A stretch of DNA of 64,000 nt from Scatavimonas merdigallinarum (lineage in GTDB: Bacteria > Bacillota > Clostridia > Oscillospirales > Acutalibacteraceae), in contig DVFW01000024.1 of the NCBI GenBank assembly GCA_018713055.1, forward strand, positions 50,655 to 114,654, read 5' to 3'. A program made the position numbers and the translations under genes. The notes under the pieces are model-generated. The model had not been told where the DNA came from. It did no database searches and saw only the letters and a program-made list of their open reading frames with translations. Positions 9,289 through 17,614 of this stretch are shown here, piece by piece. The first letter of the stretch is position 1, and each line of letters opens with the position of its first letter.

Positions 9289-9325
9289 ATAAAATAAAAT
9301 TTATTTACATTTTGGAGGTTTTAGT

Positions 9326-9751
9326 ATGGAATATTTACTGCTTATGATTCCAGTTGTGTTTCTTGTGGGCTCTGTCGTTGTGGCAATTCGCGCTGTCCAT
9401 AGGGGGGCAAAAAAGCAAAAAGCTGTTGCTGTCCAGATGATTTCGTTCTTTTTTGTCGCTTTGGCGTGCGTATGCACCCCGCTGGTTGCTTCTGCGGCAA
9501 ATGCAGATCCCTCACAGGCTGCGGCAGCAGCGCAGGCCGGTGCCGACGGGATGAAATATCTTGCTGCTGCAATTGTTACCGGCCTTTCCGGTATTGGCGG
9601 TGGTATTGCCGTTGCCGCAGCCGCTCCCGCGGCAATCGGTGCTACATCAGAAGATCCCAAAGCGTTTGGTAAGGCTTTGATCTTTGTTGCATTGGGCGAA
9701 GGTATCGCCCTGTACGGCCTGTTGGTTTCCATTCTTCTTTTGTTTACCTGA
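9326..9751 (+). CDS. ntpK: V/A-type ATPase rotor-ring subunit K (c-like proteolipid)
   Basis: A 141-residue proteolipid with four hydrophobic segments (about 3-22, 35-57, 77-104, 113-140). The second hairpin is a canonical c-subunit hairpin: GIGGGIAV in its first helix and the ion-binding carboxylate E125 in VALGEGIALYG. The first hairpin has no membrane acidic residue, so there is one ion site per polypeptide. Residues usually tied to Na+ binding (Gln in the first helix of the hairpin and Ser/Thr directly after the Glu) are Gly here. A very strong TTTTGGAGG site precedes the start, fitting high expression. Confidence 0.93.
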   Translation: MEYLLLMIPVVFLVGSVVVAIRAVHRGAKKQKAVAVQMISFFFVALACVCTPLVASAANADPSQAAAAAQAGADGMKYLAAAIVTGLSGIGGGIAVAAAAPAAIGATSEDPKAFGKALIFVALGEGIALYGLLVSILLLFT

Positions 9752-9808
9752 TAAACAGAAGCAAATTGGAAACCACGGCGATTGAAGAACAGGAAAACAG
9801 GTGAAGCT

Positions 9809-10117
9809 ATGCGCTTTTACTTAATCAGTGATAATGTAGATACACAGATAGGCATGCGCCTTGCCGGGATAGAAGGCATTGTCATCCATAAAGACAATGA
9901 AGTCAGGCAAGCATTGCAGGAAGCTATGGAAATGGAAGACGTAGGCGTGATCCTGATGACGGAGCGCCTGATGTCGTTATGCCCTGAACTGGTATATGAC
10001 CTGAAGTTGAACAGGCAGCGCCCCCTGATTGTAGAAATTCCGGACCGTCATGGCAACGGCCGTACAAAGGATTCTATTACACGGTACGTACAGGAAGCAA
10101 TCGGCGTAAAGCTGTAA
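9809..10117 (+). CDS. ntpG: V/A-type ATPase subunit F (central stalk)
   Basis: A 102-residue Rossmann-like small protein matching subunit F (AhaF/NtpG): N-terminal MRFYLISDNVDTQIGMRLAG, middle VILMTERLMSL, and C-terminal strand RPLIVEIPDRHG. It binds subunit D in the central rotor. The ATG at 9809 is chosen because the family starts at this strand; the frame is open nine codons further upstream without family sequence. It sits between K and E in the operon. Confidence 0.9.
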   Translation: MRFYLISDNVDTQIGMRLAGIEGIVIHKDNEVRQALQEAMEMEDVGVILMTERLMSLCPELVYDLKLNRQRPLIVEIPDRHGNGRTKDSITRYVQEAIGVKL

Positions 10118-10198
10118 GCCGGCTGCCATACATAGTAGCGGGAATGCACCCCCTATGCGTTTTTAAATGAAATTTATGCGGAGAGGAATGGTTCAACC

Positions 10199-10795
10199 AT
10201 GGAACCCAGAGAAGATAAAACAGGCAATTTTCTGCATGCAATACAGAAGTATGCCGACGAACAGAAACATAAGATTGAATCTGAGGTTGAACATTTTAAG
10301 CAGCAGGAGCTTAAAAAAGCCGAAGACGAAGGCCTGCGGGACGCATACAACCTGATTCAGAAAGAAATGGCGGCTATGCGCGCCGGTATAGCAAGCCAAG
10401 CGGCGCAAAAAGAGGCACAGGGCAGGCAGCGCCTTTATCAAAAGCGTTTAGAGATTATGAAAGATATATTTTCTAAAGCTACCCAAAAGCTGGTCGCATA
10501 TACAAAAACAGATGCGTACAAGGAACGCATGAAAGAATGCGCAAAAGAGATTTCTGCCTATTTAAACGGGCATGATTGCGTCTTGTATATTAAGCCGGAG
10601 GACGAGGGACTCAAAGGCGACCTTTCTGCATGCTTTAACGGACCTTGCTCGGTCAAAACCAGCAAAGACATTAAAATCGGCGGTATAAACGCCTATTGTG
10701 AAAGTTTGGGGATTGTAGTAGACCAGACGCTGGATACCAGGCTTTCTGACCAAAAGGAATGGTTTTTACAAAATTCCGGATTAAAGGTCAAATAA
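10199..10795 (+). CDS. ntpE: V/A-type ATPase subunit E (peripheral stalk)
   Basis: A 198-residue protein with a long charged N-terminal helix (about 10-95, EQKHKIESEVEHFKQQELKK) and a small C-terminal globular domain ending KEWFLQNS, the normal plan of subunit E, which pairs with the G/H-like coiled coil as the peripheral stalk. The ATG at 10199 follows GAGAGGAATGG. Sequence conservation is modest but the position between F and A and the architecture make the call firm. Confidence 0.88.
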   Translation: MEPREDKTGNFLHAIQKYADEQKHKIESEVEHFKQQELKKAEDEGLRDAYNLIQKEMAAMRAGIASQAAQKEAQGRQRLYQKRLEIMKDIFSKATQKLVAYTKTDAYKERMKECAKEISAYLNGHDCVLYIKPEDEGLKGDLSACFNGPCSVKTSKDIKIGGINAYCESLGIVVDQTLDTRLSDQKEWFLQNSGLKVK

Positions 10796-10849
10796 TTTCT
10801 TTTACACTTTACCGCCTGCGTGCACAGCAATCGGAGAGGATTGGTTTTT

Positions 10850-12610
10850 ATGGAAAATCAAAATGTGATATATGGAATAAACGGCCCCGTTGTTACCATA
10901 AAAAACACAAAATCGTTTTCAATGATGGAAATGGTTTATGTTGGAAAGGAAAAGCTTGTTGGTGAAATTATTGGAATTACCGAACAGCTTACCACCATAC
11001 AGGTTTATGAAGAGACAACCGGACTTAAACCCGGCGACCCCGTCTATGGCACAGGCGCGCCAATGAACGTAACATTGGGGCCCGGCATCATCGACAACAT
11101 TTTTGATGGGATTGAACGTCCTCTCAAAGCAATTGAGGAAAAGGCCGGTGCATTTATCCAAAGGGGCGCCTCCGTTTCTTCCCTGGATGAGCAAAAGCTA
11201 TGGGACGTTACCATCAAGGTAAGGCCGGGCGATTATTTAGCCGGTGGGCAGATTTATGCCGTCTTGCCTGAAACCGCCATTATTGAGCACCGGCTGTTAA
11301 CGCCGCCGGCCCTTTCCGGAGAGGTCGTCTATACAGCTCCAAACGGAAAATATAAGCTGCATGACACAATTGTTACAATCAAGGACAATACCGGCGCAAC
11401 ACATGACCTGACGCTTTGCCAACAATGGCCAATCCGTATACCACGTCCCGTTCAGACAAGGCTGCCGGCGTCTGTGCCGCTGATTACCGGACAAAGGATC
11501 ATTGACACGCTTTTCCCTATCTCCAAAGGCGGAACAGCTGCTATCCCCGGTGGGTTTGGCACAGGAAAAACCATGACGCAGCATCAGCTTGCCAAATGGT
11601 GCGATGCCGACATTATTATTTATGTAGGCTGCGGCGAACGCGGCAATGAAATGAGCCAAGTGCTGGATGAATTTTCTGAACTAATCGACCCAAAATCACA
11701 GCGCCCCATGACAGACAGAACCGTGCTGATCGCCAACACATCCAATATGCCTGTGGCAGCGCGTGAAGCTTCTATCTATACCGGTATTACCCTTGCGGAA
11801 TATTACCGCGATATGGGGTATCACGTGGCAATTATGGCCGACTCCACCTCGCGCTGGGCGGAAGCCCTGCGCGAAATCTCCGGCAGGTTGGAAGAAATGC
11901 CGGCTGAGGAGGGCTTCCCCGCTTATCTGCCTTCCAGGCTTTCTGAATTTTACGAGCGTGCCGGACGCGCCGACGTTTTATGCGGCAGTGAAGGTTCCGT
12001 TACAATTATCGGCGCCGTTTCTCCACAGGGAGCAGATTTTTCCGAACCGGTCACACAAAATACCAAGCGCTTTACGCGCTGTTTTTGGGCGCTTGATAAA
12101 AGTCTTGCTTACGCCAGGCATTATCCTGCAATCAACTGGATCACAAGCTACAGCGAATACTTTACAGATCTGGATCCCTGGTTCATTGCCCAAGAAGGCA
12201 ACGATTTTATTAAATACCGCAGAAAGATCAACGGTATTCTTCAGGAAGAAAACCGTTTAATGGAAATTGTAAAGCTAATTGGCGCGGACGTTTTGCCGGA
12301 CGATCAGAAACTGATTATTGAAACGGCCAGGGTTATTCGGGTAGGCTTTTTACAGCAGAATGCTTTCCATGCCGACGATACCTTTGTACCACTTGACAAA
12401 CAGAAGCTGATGATGAAAACCATTTTGCATCTGCATAAAAAAGCAAAACATCTGATTTCTGCCGCAATCCCCATTTCCAGAGTATTGGAACTTGGGCTGT
12501 TTGATAAGCTGACAAAAATGAAATATGACATCCCTAATGATAAGCCCGAAATGTTTGACGCCTACCTTAAGGAAATTGACCAGGCAATTGATTCTCTGAC
12601 GGAATCCTGA
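10850..12610 (+). CDS. ntpA: V/A-type ATPase catalytic subunit A
   Basis: Catalytic head subunit of 586 residues. It has the N-terminal barrel (VIYGINGPVVTI), the non-homologous region characteristic of A subunits, and a P-loop PGGFGTGKT near residues 232-240. Further signatures are CGERGNEM, the Walker B region VAIMADSTSRWAEALREISGRLEEMP, and the C-terminal helical domain. Length is standard. The start ATG at 10850 lies behind CGGAGAGGA; an upstream in-frame start would include untranslated-looking sequence. In this family A and B alternate in a hexamer, with A hydrolysing or making ATP. Confidence 0.97.
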   Translation: MENQNVIYGINGPVVTIKNTKSFSMMEMVYVGKEKLVGEIIGITEQLTTIQVYEETTGLKPGDPVYGTGAPMNVTLGPGIIDNIFDGIERPLKAIEEKAGAFIQRGASVSSLDEQKLWDVTIKVRPGDYLAGGQIYAVLPETAIIEHRLLTPPALSGEVVYTAPNGKYKLHDTIVTIKDNTGATHDLTLCQQWPIRIPRPVQTRLPASVPLITGQRIIDTLFPISKGGTAAIPGGFGTGKTMTQHQLAKWCDADIIIYVGCGERGNEMSQVLDEFSELIDPKSQRPMTDRTVLIANTSNMPVAAREASIYTGITLAEYYRDMGYHVAIMADSTSRWAEALREISGRLEEMPAEEGFPAYLPSRLSEFYERAGRADVLCGSEGSVTIIGAVSPQGADFSEPVTQNTKRFTRCFWALDKSLAYARHYPAINWITSYSEYFTDLDPWFIAQEGNDFIKYRRKINGILQEENRLMEIVKLIGADVLPDDQKLIIETARVIRVGFLQQNAFHADDTFVPLDKQKLMMKTILHLHKKAKHLISAAIPISRVLELGLFDKLTKMKYDIPNDKPEMFDAYLKEIDQAIDSLTES

Positions 12611-12640
12611 CATAACACCAGCGAAAGAAGGTAAAAAACC

Positions 12641-14038
12641 ATGATTATAGATTATGTGGGCGTAAAAGAGATTAACGGCCCTCTGATCGTTATAGACGGC
12701 GTGCAAGGCGCTTCGTATGAAGAGATCGTAGATATTCGCCTTGACGACGGTACATCCCGCCAGGGAAGAATCGTCCAGATAGCGGGACAGCGCGTAGTCG
12801 TCCAGGTTTTTGAGGGAACTCGCGGCGTATCGCTTAAAAATACAAAAACCAGGCTGACAGGCCATCCAATGGAACTACCGCTTTCACCGGAAATGATTGG
12901 CCGTATTTTTGATGGCGTAGGAAGACCGATCGACGGGCTGGGTGAGATTTTTCCAGAAAAGCGTTTAAATGTCAACGGCACGCCGATTAACCCTGTTTCC
13001 AGAGTATATCCCAGAAACTATATTAACACCGGCGTTTCTACAATTGATACACTCATGACGCTGATCAGAGGACAGAAGCTTCCAATTTTCTCCGGATCCG
13101 GCATGAAGCACAATGAACTTGCCGTTCAGATTGTCCGTCAGGCAAAAATTGCCGATGCATCCGGGCAGGGCTTCTGCGTTGTGTTTGCCGCCATGGGCGT
13201 AAAAAATGATGTTGCGGAGTATTTTCGTCACAGTTTTGAGCAGTCGGGCGTATTACAGAGAGTCGTCATGTTTTTAAACCTTTCCAACGATCCGATCATT
13301 GAACGTACTTTAACGCCGCGCTGCGCTCTGACTGCAGCAGAATACCTGGCATTTGACCTGAATATGCACGTACTGGTGATTATGACCGATATGACCTCTT
13401 ATGCGGAGGCGCTGCGTGAATTCAGCTCCTCCAAGGGCGAAATCCCGGGAAGGAAGGGGTATCCCGGCTATTTGTATTCCGACCTTGCCTCCCTGTATGA
13501 ACGCGCCGGGATGATCAAGGGAAAGAGCGGAAGCGTTACGCAAATTCCAATTTTAACTATGCCCAACGACGATATTACCCACCCGGTTCCCGATTTGACC
13601 GGCTACATTACAGAAGGCCAGATCGTCCTGAGCCGTTCCCTGCAAGGACAGGGGCTTTATCCTCCGGTCGATGTGTTACCGTCGCTTTCCCGTTTGATGA
13701 AAGATGGAATTGGCCAGGGGTATACGCGTGAAGACCATTCTGCGCTTGCAAACCAGTTGTTTGCTTCTTACGCAAAAGTCATAGATGCACGTTCGCTCGC
13801 ATCTGTTATCGGCGAAGAGGAGCTCTCTCCCATCGACAAAAAATATATTACGTTTGGCAGGCTGTTTGAATCCTATTTTGTAAACCAGGGCTTTACGGAA
13901 AACCGTACGATAGAACAAAGCCTAGATTTGGGCTGGAAGCTTCTGGGCACTTTACCCAAAGCGGAGCTTGACCGTATAGACGATAATATTTTGGAGCAGT
14001 ACTACAAAGAAACAAACCAGGAAAGCGTGCTTGCGTAA
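12641..14038 (+). CDS. ntpB: V/A-type ATPase regulatory subunit B
   Basis: Non-catalytic nucleotide-binding head subunit of 465 residues. The degenerate P-loop IFSGSGMKHNELA replaces a Walker A motif, as expected for B subunits. Other family segments are VFAAMGVKNDVAEYF, MTDMTSYAEALREFSSSKGEIPGRKGYPGYLYSDLASLYERAG (split across about residues 248-290) and TQIPILTMPNDDITHPVPDLTGYITEGQI. It begins 30 bases after ntpA behind GAAAGAAGG. Length and motif set are complete. Confidence 0.97.
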   Translation: MIIDYVGVKEINGPLIVIDGVQGASYEEIVDIRLDDGTSRQGRIVQIAGQRVVVQVFEGTRGVSLKNTKTRLTGHPMELPLSPEMIGRIFDGVGRPIDGLGEIFPEKRLNVNGTPINPVSRVYPRNYINTGVSTIDTLMTLIRGQKLPIFSGSGMKHNELAVQIVRQAKIADASGQGFCVVFAAMGVKNDVAEYFRHSFEQSGVLQRVVMFLNLSNDPIIERTLTPRCALTAAEYLAFDLNMHVLVIMTDMTSYAEALREFSSSKGEIPGRKGYPGYLYSDLASLYERAGMIKGKSGSVTQIPILTMPNDDITHPVPDLTGYITEGQIVLSRSLQGQGLYPPVDVLPSLSRLMKDGIGQGYTREDHSALANQLFASYAKVIDARSLASVIGEEELSPIDKKYITFGRLFESYFVNQGFTENRTIEQSLDLGWKLLGTLPKAELDRIDDNILEQYYKETNQESVLA

Positions 14039-14094
14039 TGCACCCTGCTCTGTTACTGCATAATACAAATTAAACTTGAAAGGCGGTGCATTTT

Positions 14095-14724
14095 GTGGCC
14101 GTGCAGGCAGTTCCCACCAAGGGAAATTTGATAAACACAAAAAAATCGTTGGCGCTTGCCAGAGTTGGCTATGAGCTTCTGGACAGAAAACGCAACATTT
14201 TAATACGCGAAATGATGTCTCTGATAGAGCATGCCAATGCCATTCAGGACAAGATAGACAATGCTTACAGCACTGCTTATACCGCGCTGCAAAAAGCCAA
14301 CATAACGCTTGGCTTTTGCGACGAGCTTTCACGCAGCATTCCTGTGGAAGACAGTATAAAACTTTCTTATCGCAGCGTTATGGGCGTTGAAATTCCAATC
14401 TTATCTATTGACAGCGAAGAGACGCCGCCGTTGTGTTATGGAATGTATTCCACAAACTCCATACTGGATGATGCTTATTTGAAATTCAATGAGGTAAAAC
14501 GGCTGACCGCCGAGCTTGCTGAAGTGGAAAACAGCGTATACCGGCTGGCGGATTCTATTAAGAAAACGCAAAAGCGCGCAAACGCTCTGAAAAACATTTT
14601 GATCCCGCGCTTTACTGAAACAGTGAAATTTATCACAGACGCTCTGGACGAAAAAGACAGGGAGGAATTTTCTCGCTTAAAGGTCATTAAGCGTCAAAAA
14701 CAAAATAAAGAGAAAAGTAAATAA
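14095..14724 (+). CDS. ntpD: V/A-type ATPase subunit D (central rotor shaft)
   Basis: Central-shaft subunit of 209 residues with the usual two long antiparallel helices. The N-terminal signature VPTKGNLINTKKSLALARVGYELLDRKRNIL is unmistakable, and the C-terminal helix contains RRANALKNILIPR-like sequence (KRANALKNILIPRFTET). I prefer the GTG at 14095, seven bases after AAAGGCGGTG; the GTG at 14086 overlaps that site. It is the last gene of the ATPase operon. No clear hairpin terminator follows in 14725-14820. Confidence 0.95.
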   Translation: MAVQAVPTKGNLINTKKSLALARVGYELLDRKRNILIREMMSLIEHANAIQDKIDNAYSTAYTALQKANITLGFCDELSRSIPVEDSIKLSYRSVMGVEIPILSIDSEETPPLCYGMYSTNSILDDAYLKFNEVKRLTAELAEVENSVYRLADSIKKTQKRANALKNILIPRFTETVKFITDALDEKDREEFSRLKVIKRQKQNKEKSK

Positions 14725-14820
14725 AAAGGTTTCGTCCACCTCCCCGAAGATTCTGTTTTTCATATAAAAATAGTTTTTTCGTCAGCAAAGGAGTTATTTT
14801 ATAACTTTTGCAAAGAGGTA

Positions 14821-14849
14821 TTTACTTTATTAGAAAGATGTGCTACAAT
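14821..14849 (+). promoter_or_regulatory. Promoter of the sortase-substrate gene
   Basis: TTTACT at 14821-14826, 17-base spacer, extended -10 TGC-TACAAT (TACAAT at 14844-14849), 51 bases before the start codon. Confidence 0.65.
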
Positions 14850-14900
14850 TAACGTAGTTATAGACGATATGTTCACCTTTTTATGTGGAGGTTATACAAA

Positions 14901-15398
14901 ATGAAAAAAATATTGGCTGTATTGTTTGCAGTTTTATGGATTTCGGCTTCTTCTGTTGTGGTTTTGGCAGCACCAAGCCCAACCGCTCCTGTAATTTATA
15001 ATGTTACGGTTGAAGCGCAGCAGGGCGGTAGCGCGCATTCCTCTGTCGACACCGTGCAACAAGGCGACCAGGTTATCCTTACTGCAACTGTGGACGACGG
15101 GTATATATTCACCACTTGGAATATTAGCGGCGAATATGAAATTGTTGAAGGTACTCTTTCATCAGAACGTATTGTCGTTCGCCCCGGTTCTGACATATAT
15201 GCCACCGCAGGATTTAAGGCTGTTTCGGCAGATGTTCCAACTTCTCCTACAGAAAAACCGGCCCCGGGACCAGGCAATGATTCGCCCACTTCCCCGCAGA
15301 CGGGCTATGATGGTTTTGTTTTTGCAGGCTTGTCCGTGTTGTTGCTCTTGGGTGTTACGCTGTTTGCGGTAAAAACACGTTCTGCCAAGGCGAAATAG
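14901..15398 (+). CDS. Secreted InlB-repeat-like protein with an SPQTG sorting signal
   Basis: A 165-residue secreted protein. Residues 1-24 form a signal peptide (MKKILAV start, cleavage probably after VLAA). Residues about 33-106 resemble a single divergent InlB B-repeat/Ig-like unit (GGSAHSSVDTVQQGDQVILTA ... ATAGF). A Pro/Ser/Thr-rich linker (107-130) leads to the pentapeptide SPQTG (131-135), a hydrophobic helix (139-156) and a basic tail, which together are a cell-wall sorting signal. The (S/N/P)PxTG form is the class B sortase type, and a class B sortase gene follows. The start is the ATG at 14901 behind GTGGAGG. The ligand or partner of the exposed domain is unknown. Confidence 0.82.
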   Translation: MKKILAVLFAVLWISASSVVVLAAPSPTAPVIYNVTVEAQQGGSAHSSVDTVQQGDQVILTATVDDGYIFTTWNISGEYEIVEGTLSSERIVVRPGSDIYATAGFKAVSADVPTSPTEKPAPGPGNDSPTSPQTGYDGFVFAGLSVLLLLGVTLFAVKTRSAKAK

Positions 15399-15424
15399 AC
15401 GCATAAAGTTTTTTGAAGCTTAGA

Positions 15425-15466
15425 AACCTCCGCTTTTCTCTTATTGAACAGCGGAGGTTCTTTATT
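15425..15466 (+). terminator. Terminator or attenuator between the surface protein and sortase genes
   Basis: Stem AACCTCCGCT (15425-15434) with AGCGGAGGTT (15450-15459), then CTTTATT. It could reduce transcription of the sortase relative to its substrate. Confidence 0.7.
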
Positions 15467-15507
15467 CGGATCTGATTTTTCAGGCTTACAAGCTGACGGT
15501 GTTGCAT

Positions 15508-16299
15508 ATGAAAACAAAAAAACGTACAAAGCTCTGGATTGCGCTGCTGGCCATTTTTCTTGTGGCAGCGGCTATTGGCACTGGCATAGCCATCTGGTAT
15601 TTTTCCAGCGGCTATACGTCGCAGCAGTTAAAAGGTCTGGTGGAAACGCCTACCGATTCCACAAACGCGGCAACAGACGCTACTGATACAAGCAGCGTTA
15701 TATATAAAGAGAATCCAATTGATTTTGATAAACTTCAGGAAATCAATGCGGATTTGTACGCATGGATCAAAATTCCAAATACCAGTATTGATTATCCGGT
15801 AGCGCAGGCATATTATGAGGCCGACAGCTTTTATTTAGATCACAATATATACAAAGAATATGAATTTGCCGGCACAATCTATACGGAAAAGAAAAACAGT
15901 AAGGATTTCTCTGACCCCAACACGGTTTTATACGGGCATAATATGCTCAACGGGACCATGTTTCAAAACTTGCATTATTTTCAGGATCCTGTTTTTTTTA
16001 ATGAAAACGATACGCTTTATATTTACACACCGGGCCATATTCTTACATACAGGATATTTGCCGCTTATCAATACGACGACAGGCATATTTTAAATTCGTT
16101 TGATTTTTCCGATGAATCCGTTTTTGCACAGTATTTGAAAGACTGTTTAAATCCGCGTTCCATGCTTTGCAATGTACGTAAAGACACAACGCTTACTACA
16201 GACGACAAAATTATTACATTGAGCACCTGCCTTGGCAGTAATAAAAGTGTCAGATATCTGGTGCAGGGGGTATTGATCAAAGATGAGCTCACAAGATAA
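15508..16299 (+). CDS. srtB: Class B sortase
   Basis: Membrane-anchored transpeptidase of 263 residues: basic N-terminus, one membrane helix (about 10-32), a Ser/Thr-rich linker, then the sortase barrel. The catalytic triad is visible as H144 in VLYGHNM, C241 in TLSTC and R250 in VRYLVQG. The TLSTC context and the LYAWIKIPNTSIDYPV segment mark class B. Its likely substrate is the SPQTG protein directly upstream. The start is poorly marked; ATG at 15508 fits the transmembrane anchor best and lacks a strong ribosome site, so modest expression is plausible. The 3' end overlaps the next gene by 17 bases. Confidence 0.92.
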   Translation: MKTKKRTKLWIALLAIFLVAAAIGTGIAIWYFSSGYTSQQLKGLVETPTDSTNAATDATDTSSVIYKENPIDFDKLQEINADLYAWIKIPNTSIDYPVAQAYYEADSFYLDHNIYKEYEFAGTIYTEKKNSKDFSDPNTVLYGHNMLNGTMFQNLHYFQDPVFFNENDTLYIYTPGHILTYRIFAAYQYDDRHILNSFDFSDESVFAQYLKDCLNPRSMLCNVRKDTTLTTDDKIITLSTCLGSNKSVRYLVQGVLIKDELTR

Positions 16300-17458
16300 C
16301 AGCAATATGCCGGAACCCACGGACGGTTCTGAAATGAGCAGACAAACCACGTCTGCTTCTACTGCAACCGACGATTTAAACGATTATATTTTTGTTAAAA
16401 GAAAAAAACGGCACAAAAAACATAAAGTCCGCAAAATCCTGCTGATTGTATTTGCCTGTCTTGCCGGATTTGTCGCGTTGACCGTTTCTACTGTTTTTAT
16501 TCTGCAAAGCATAGGACATGACAAGCTGTTGGATTATCAGGACGTTGATATGTCTGCTCCTGTGATTGACGACGTGCCTGTACAGACAAACCAGGACGGG
16601 AAAATTGTTTTTTATAACGGGAAGACATACCGCTTTAATGAAACTGTTACCAGCATTTTATGCATGGGTGTTGATAAAGAAGAATTGGTGCTGGAGAACA
16701 ACACAATTGGTACTGCCGGGCAGGCGGACGCAGATTTTCTGGTTGCTTTGGATACCGCTACAGGGAAGATTACCGTAATTAATATTTCCAGAGATACAAT
16801 GGTGGATGTAAACCTCTATTCAGAAAGCGGGCAGTTCCTGCAAACGGACCAGATGCAGCTGTGTCTTTCTTATGCCTATGGCGACGGAAAGGAAACAAGC
16901 TGTGAAAATACAGTACGTTCTGTTTCCCGTTTGTTCTACGGTCTGCCGATCCATTCTTACTTTGCAATTGATCTGGAGGCCATTAGCGTGCTGAACGATA
17001 CGGTCGGTGGCGTGGAGGTCACACTGCAGGAGAACATGCAGTCCCCCTATGGCGGAACGCTCAGCGCCGGAGATACCGTAGTGTTGGTAGGCGACGAAGC
17101 AGAACGGTATGTGCGGTATCGCGATTCAGAGCAACTGGATTCAAACAACAGCAGGATGGAACGGCAAAAAAACTATTTGCAGTCGTTTCTTAACAAAGCG
17201 CTGACCTCGACTAAAAAAGACCTTTCCGTCCCTCTAAAACTGTACGAAGCAGCTTCTCCCTATATGGTAACCAACCTTTCTGTGGACAAGGTAACCTATC
17301 TTGCGCTGAATTCCATATCGCACGGAGGTATGGAGCCTGTATTTGAAAGCGTGCCGGGAACAGTAAAACAGGGAGAGAAATATGCCGAGTTTTATCCGGA
17401 TGAAAAGGCGCTTTATGAAATGATTTTGCAGGTTTTCTATACAGAGGTGAAAGAATAA
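16283..17458 (+). CDS. LCP (LytR-CpsA-Psr) family protein next to sortase B
   Basis: A 391-residue membrane protein: Lys/Arg/His-rich cytoplasmic segment (about 35-50), a membrane helix (about 51-73), and an extracellular LCP domain. The LCP domain shows ADADFLVALDTATGKITVINISRDTMV, the HSYFAIDL strand and the arginine-containing RYVRYRDSEQLDSNNSRMERQ segment. LCP enzymes attach phosphodiester-linked glycopolymers to peptidoglycan. It overlaps srtB by 17 bases, indicating translational coupling. The canonical second conserved Arg/Asp pattern is looser than in the second LCP protein of this window (46920-48074), so a specialised role is possible. Confidence 0.85.
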   Translation: MSSQDNSNMPEPTDGSEMSRQTTSASTATDDLNDYIFVKRKKRHKKHKVRKILLIVFACLAGFVALTVSTVFILQSIGHDKLLDYQDVDMSAPVIDDVPVQTNQDGKIVFYNGKTYRFNETVTSILCMGVDKEELVLENNTIGTAGQADADFLVALDTATGKITVINISRDTMVDVNLYSESGQFLQTDQMQLCLSYAYGDGKETSCENTVRSVSRLFYGLPIHSYFAIDLEAISVLNDTVGGVEVTLQENMQSPYGGTLSAGDTVVLVGDEAERYVRYRDSEQLDSNNSRMERQKNYLQSFLNKALTSTKKDLSVPLKLYEAASPYMVTNLSVDKVTYLALNSISHGGMEPVFESVPGTVKQGEKYAEFYPDEKALYEMILQVFYTEVKE

Positions 17459-17470
17459 AATATGGCAGGA

Positions 17471-17510
17471 GGAACAGAGCAAGCTCTGTTCCTTTGCTGT
17501 TTGTCTGTAT
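17471..17510 (+). terminator. Terminator of the sortase-LCP operon
   Basis: Stem GGAACAGAG/CTCTGTTCC (17471-17479 and 17484-17492) with a 4-base loop, followed by a T-rich run. Confidence 0.72.
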
Positions 17511-17614
17511 TTTATCGTCTTCTTTGGAGAAAACCGGAAAAATATAAGATGTATAAAGCAGGTTTACGCCGTATTTCATAATTCTTTAAAATGTATTGAA
17601 GGCGAGGTACTTGT

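Noticed and set aside
9500..9640. Low-complexity Ala/Gly-coding stretch in the ring-subunit gene
   Set aside because: Normal for the c-subunit hairpin and the loop before it; no repeat structure beyond codon composition.
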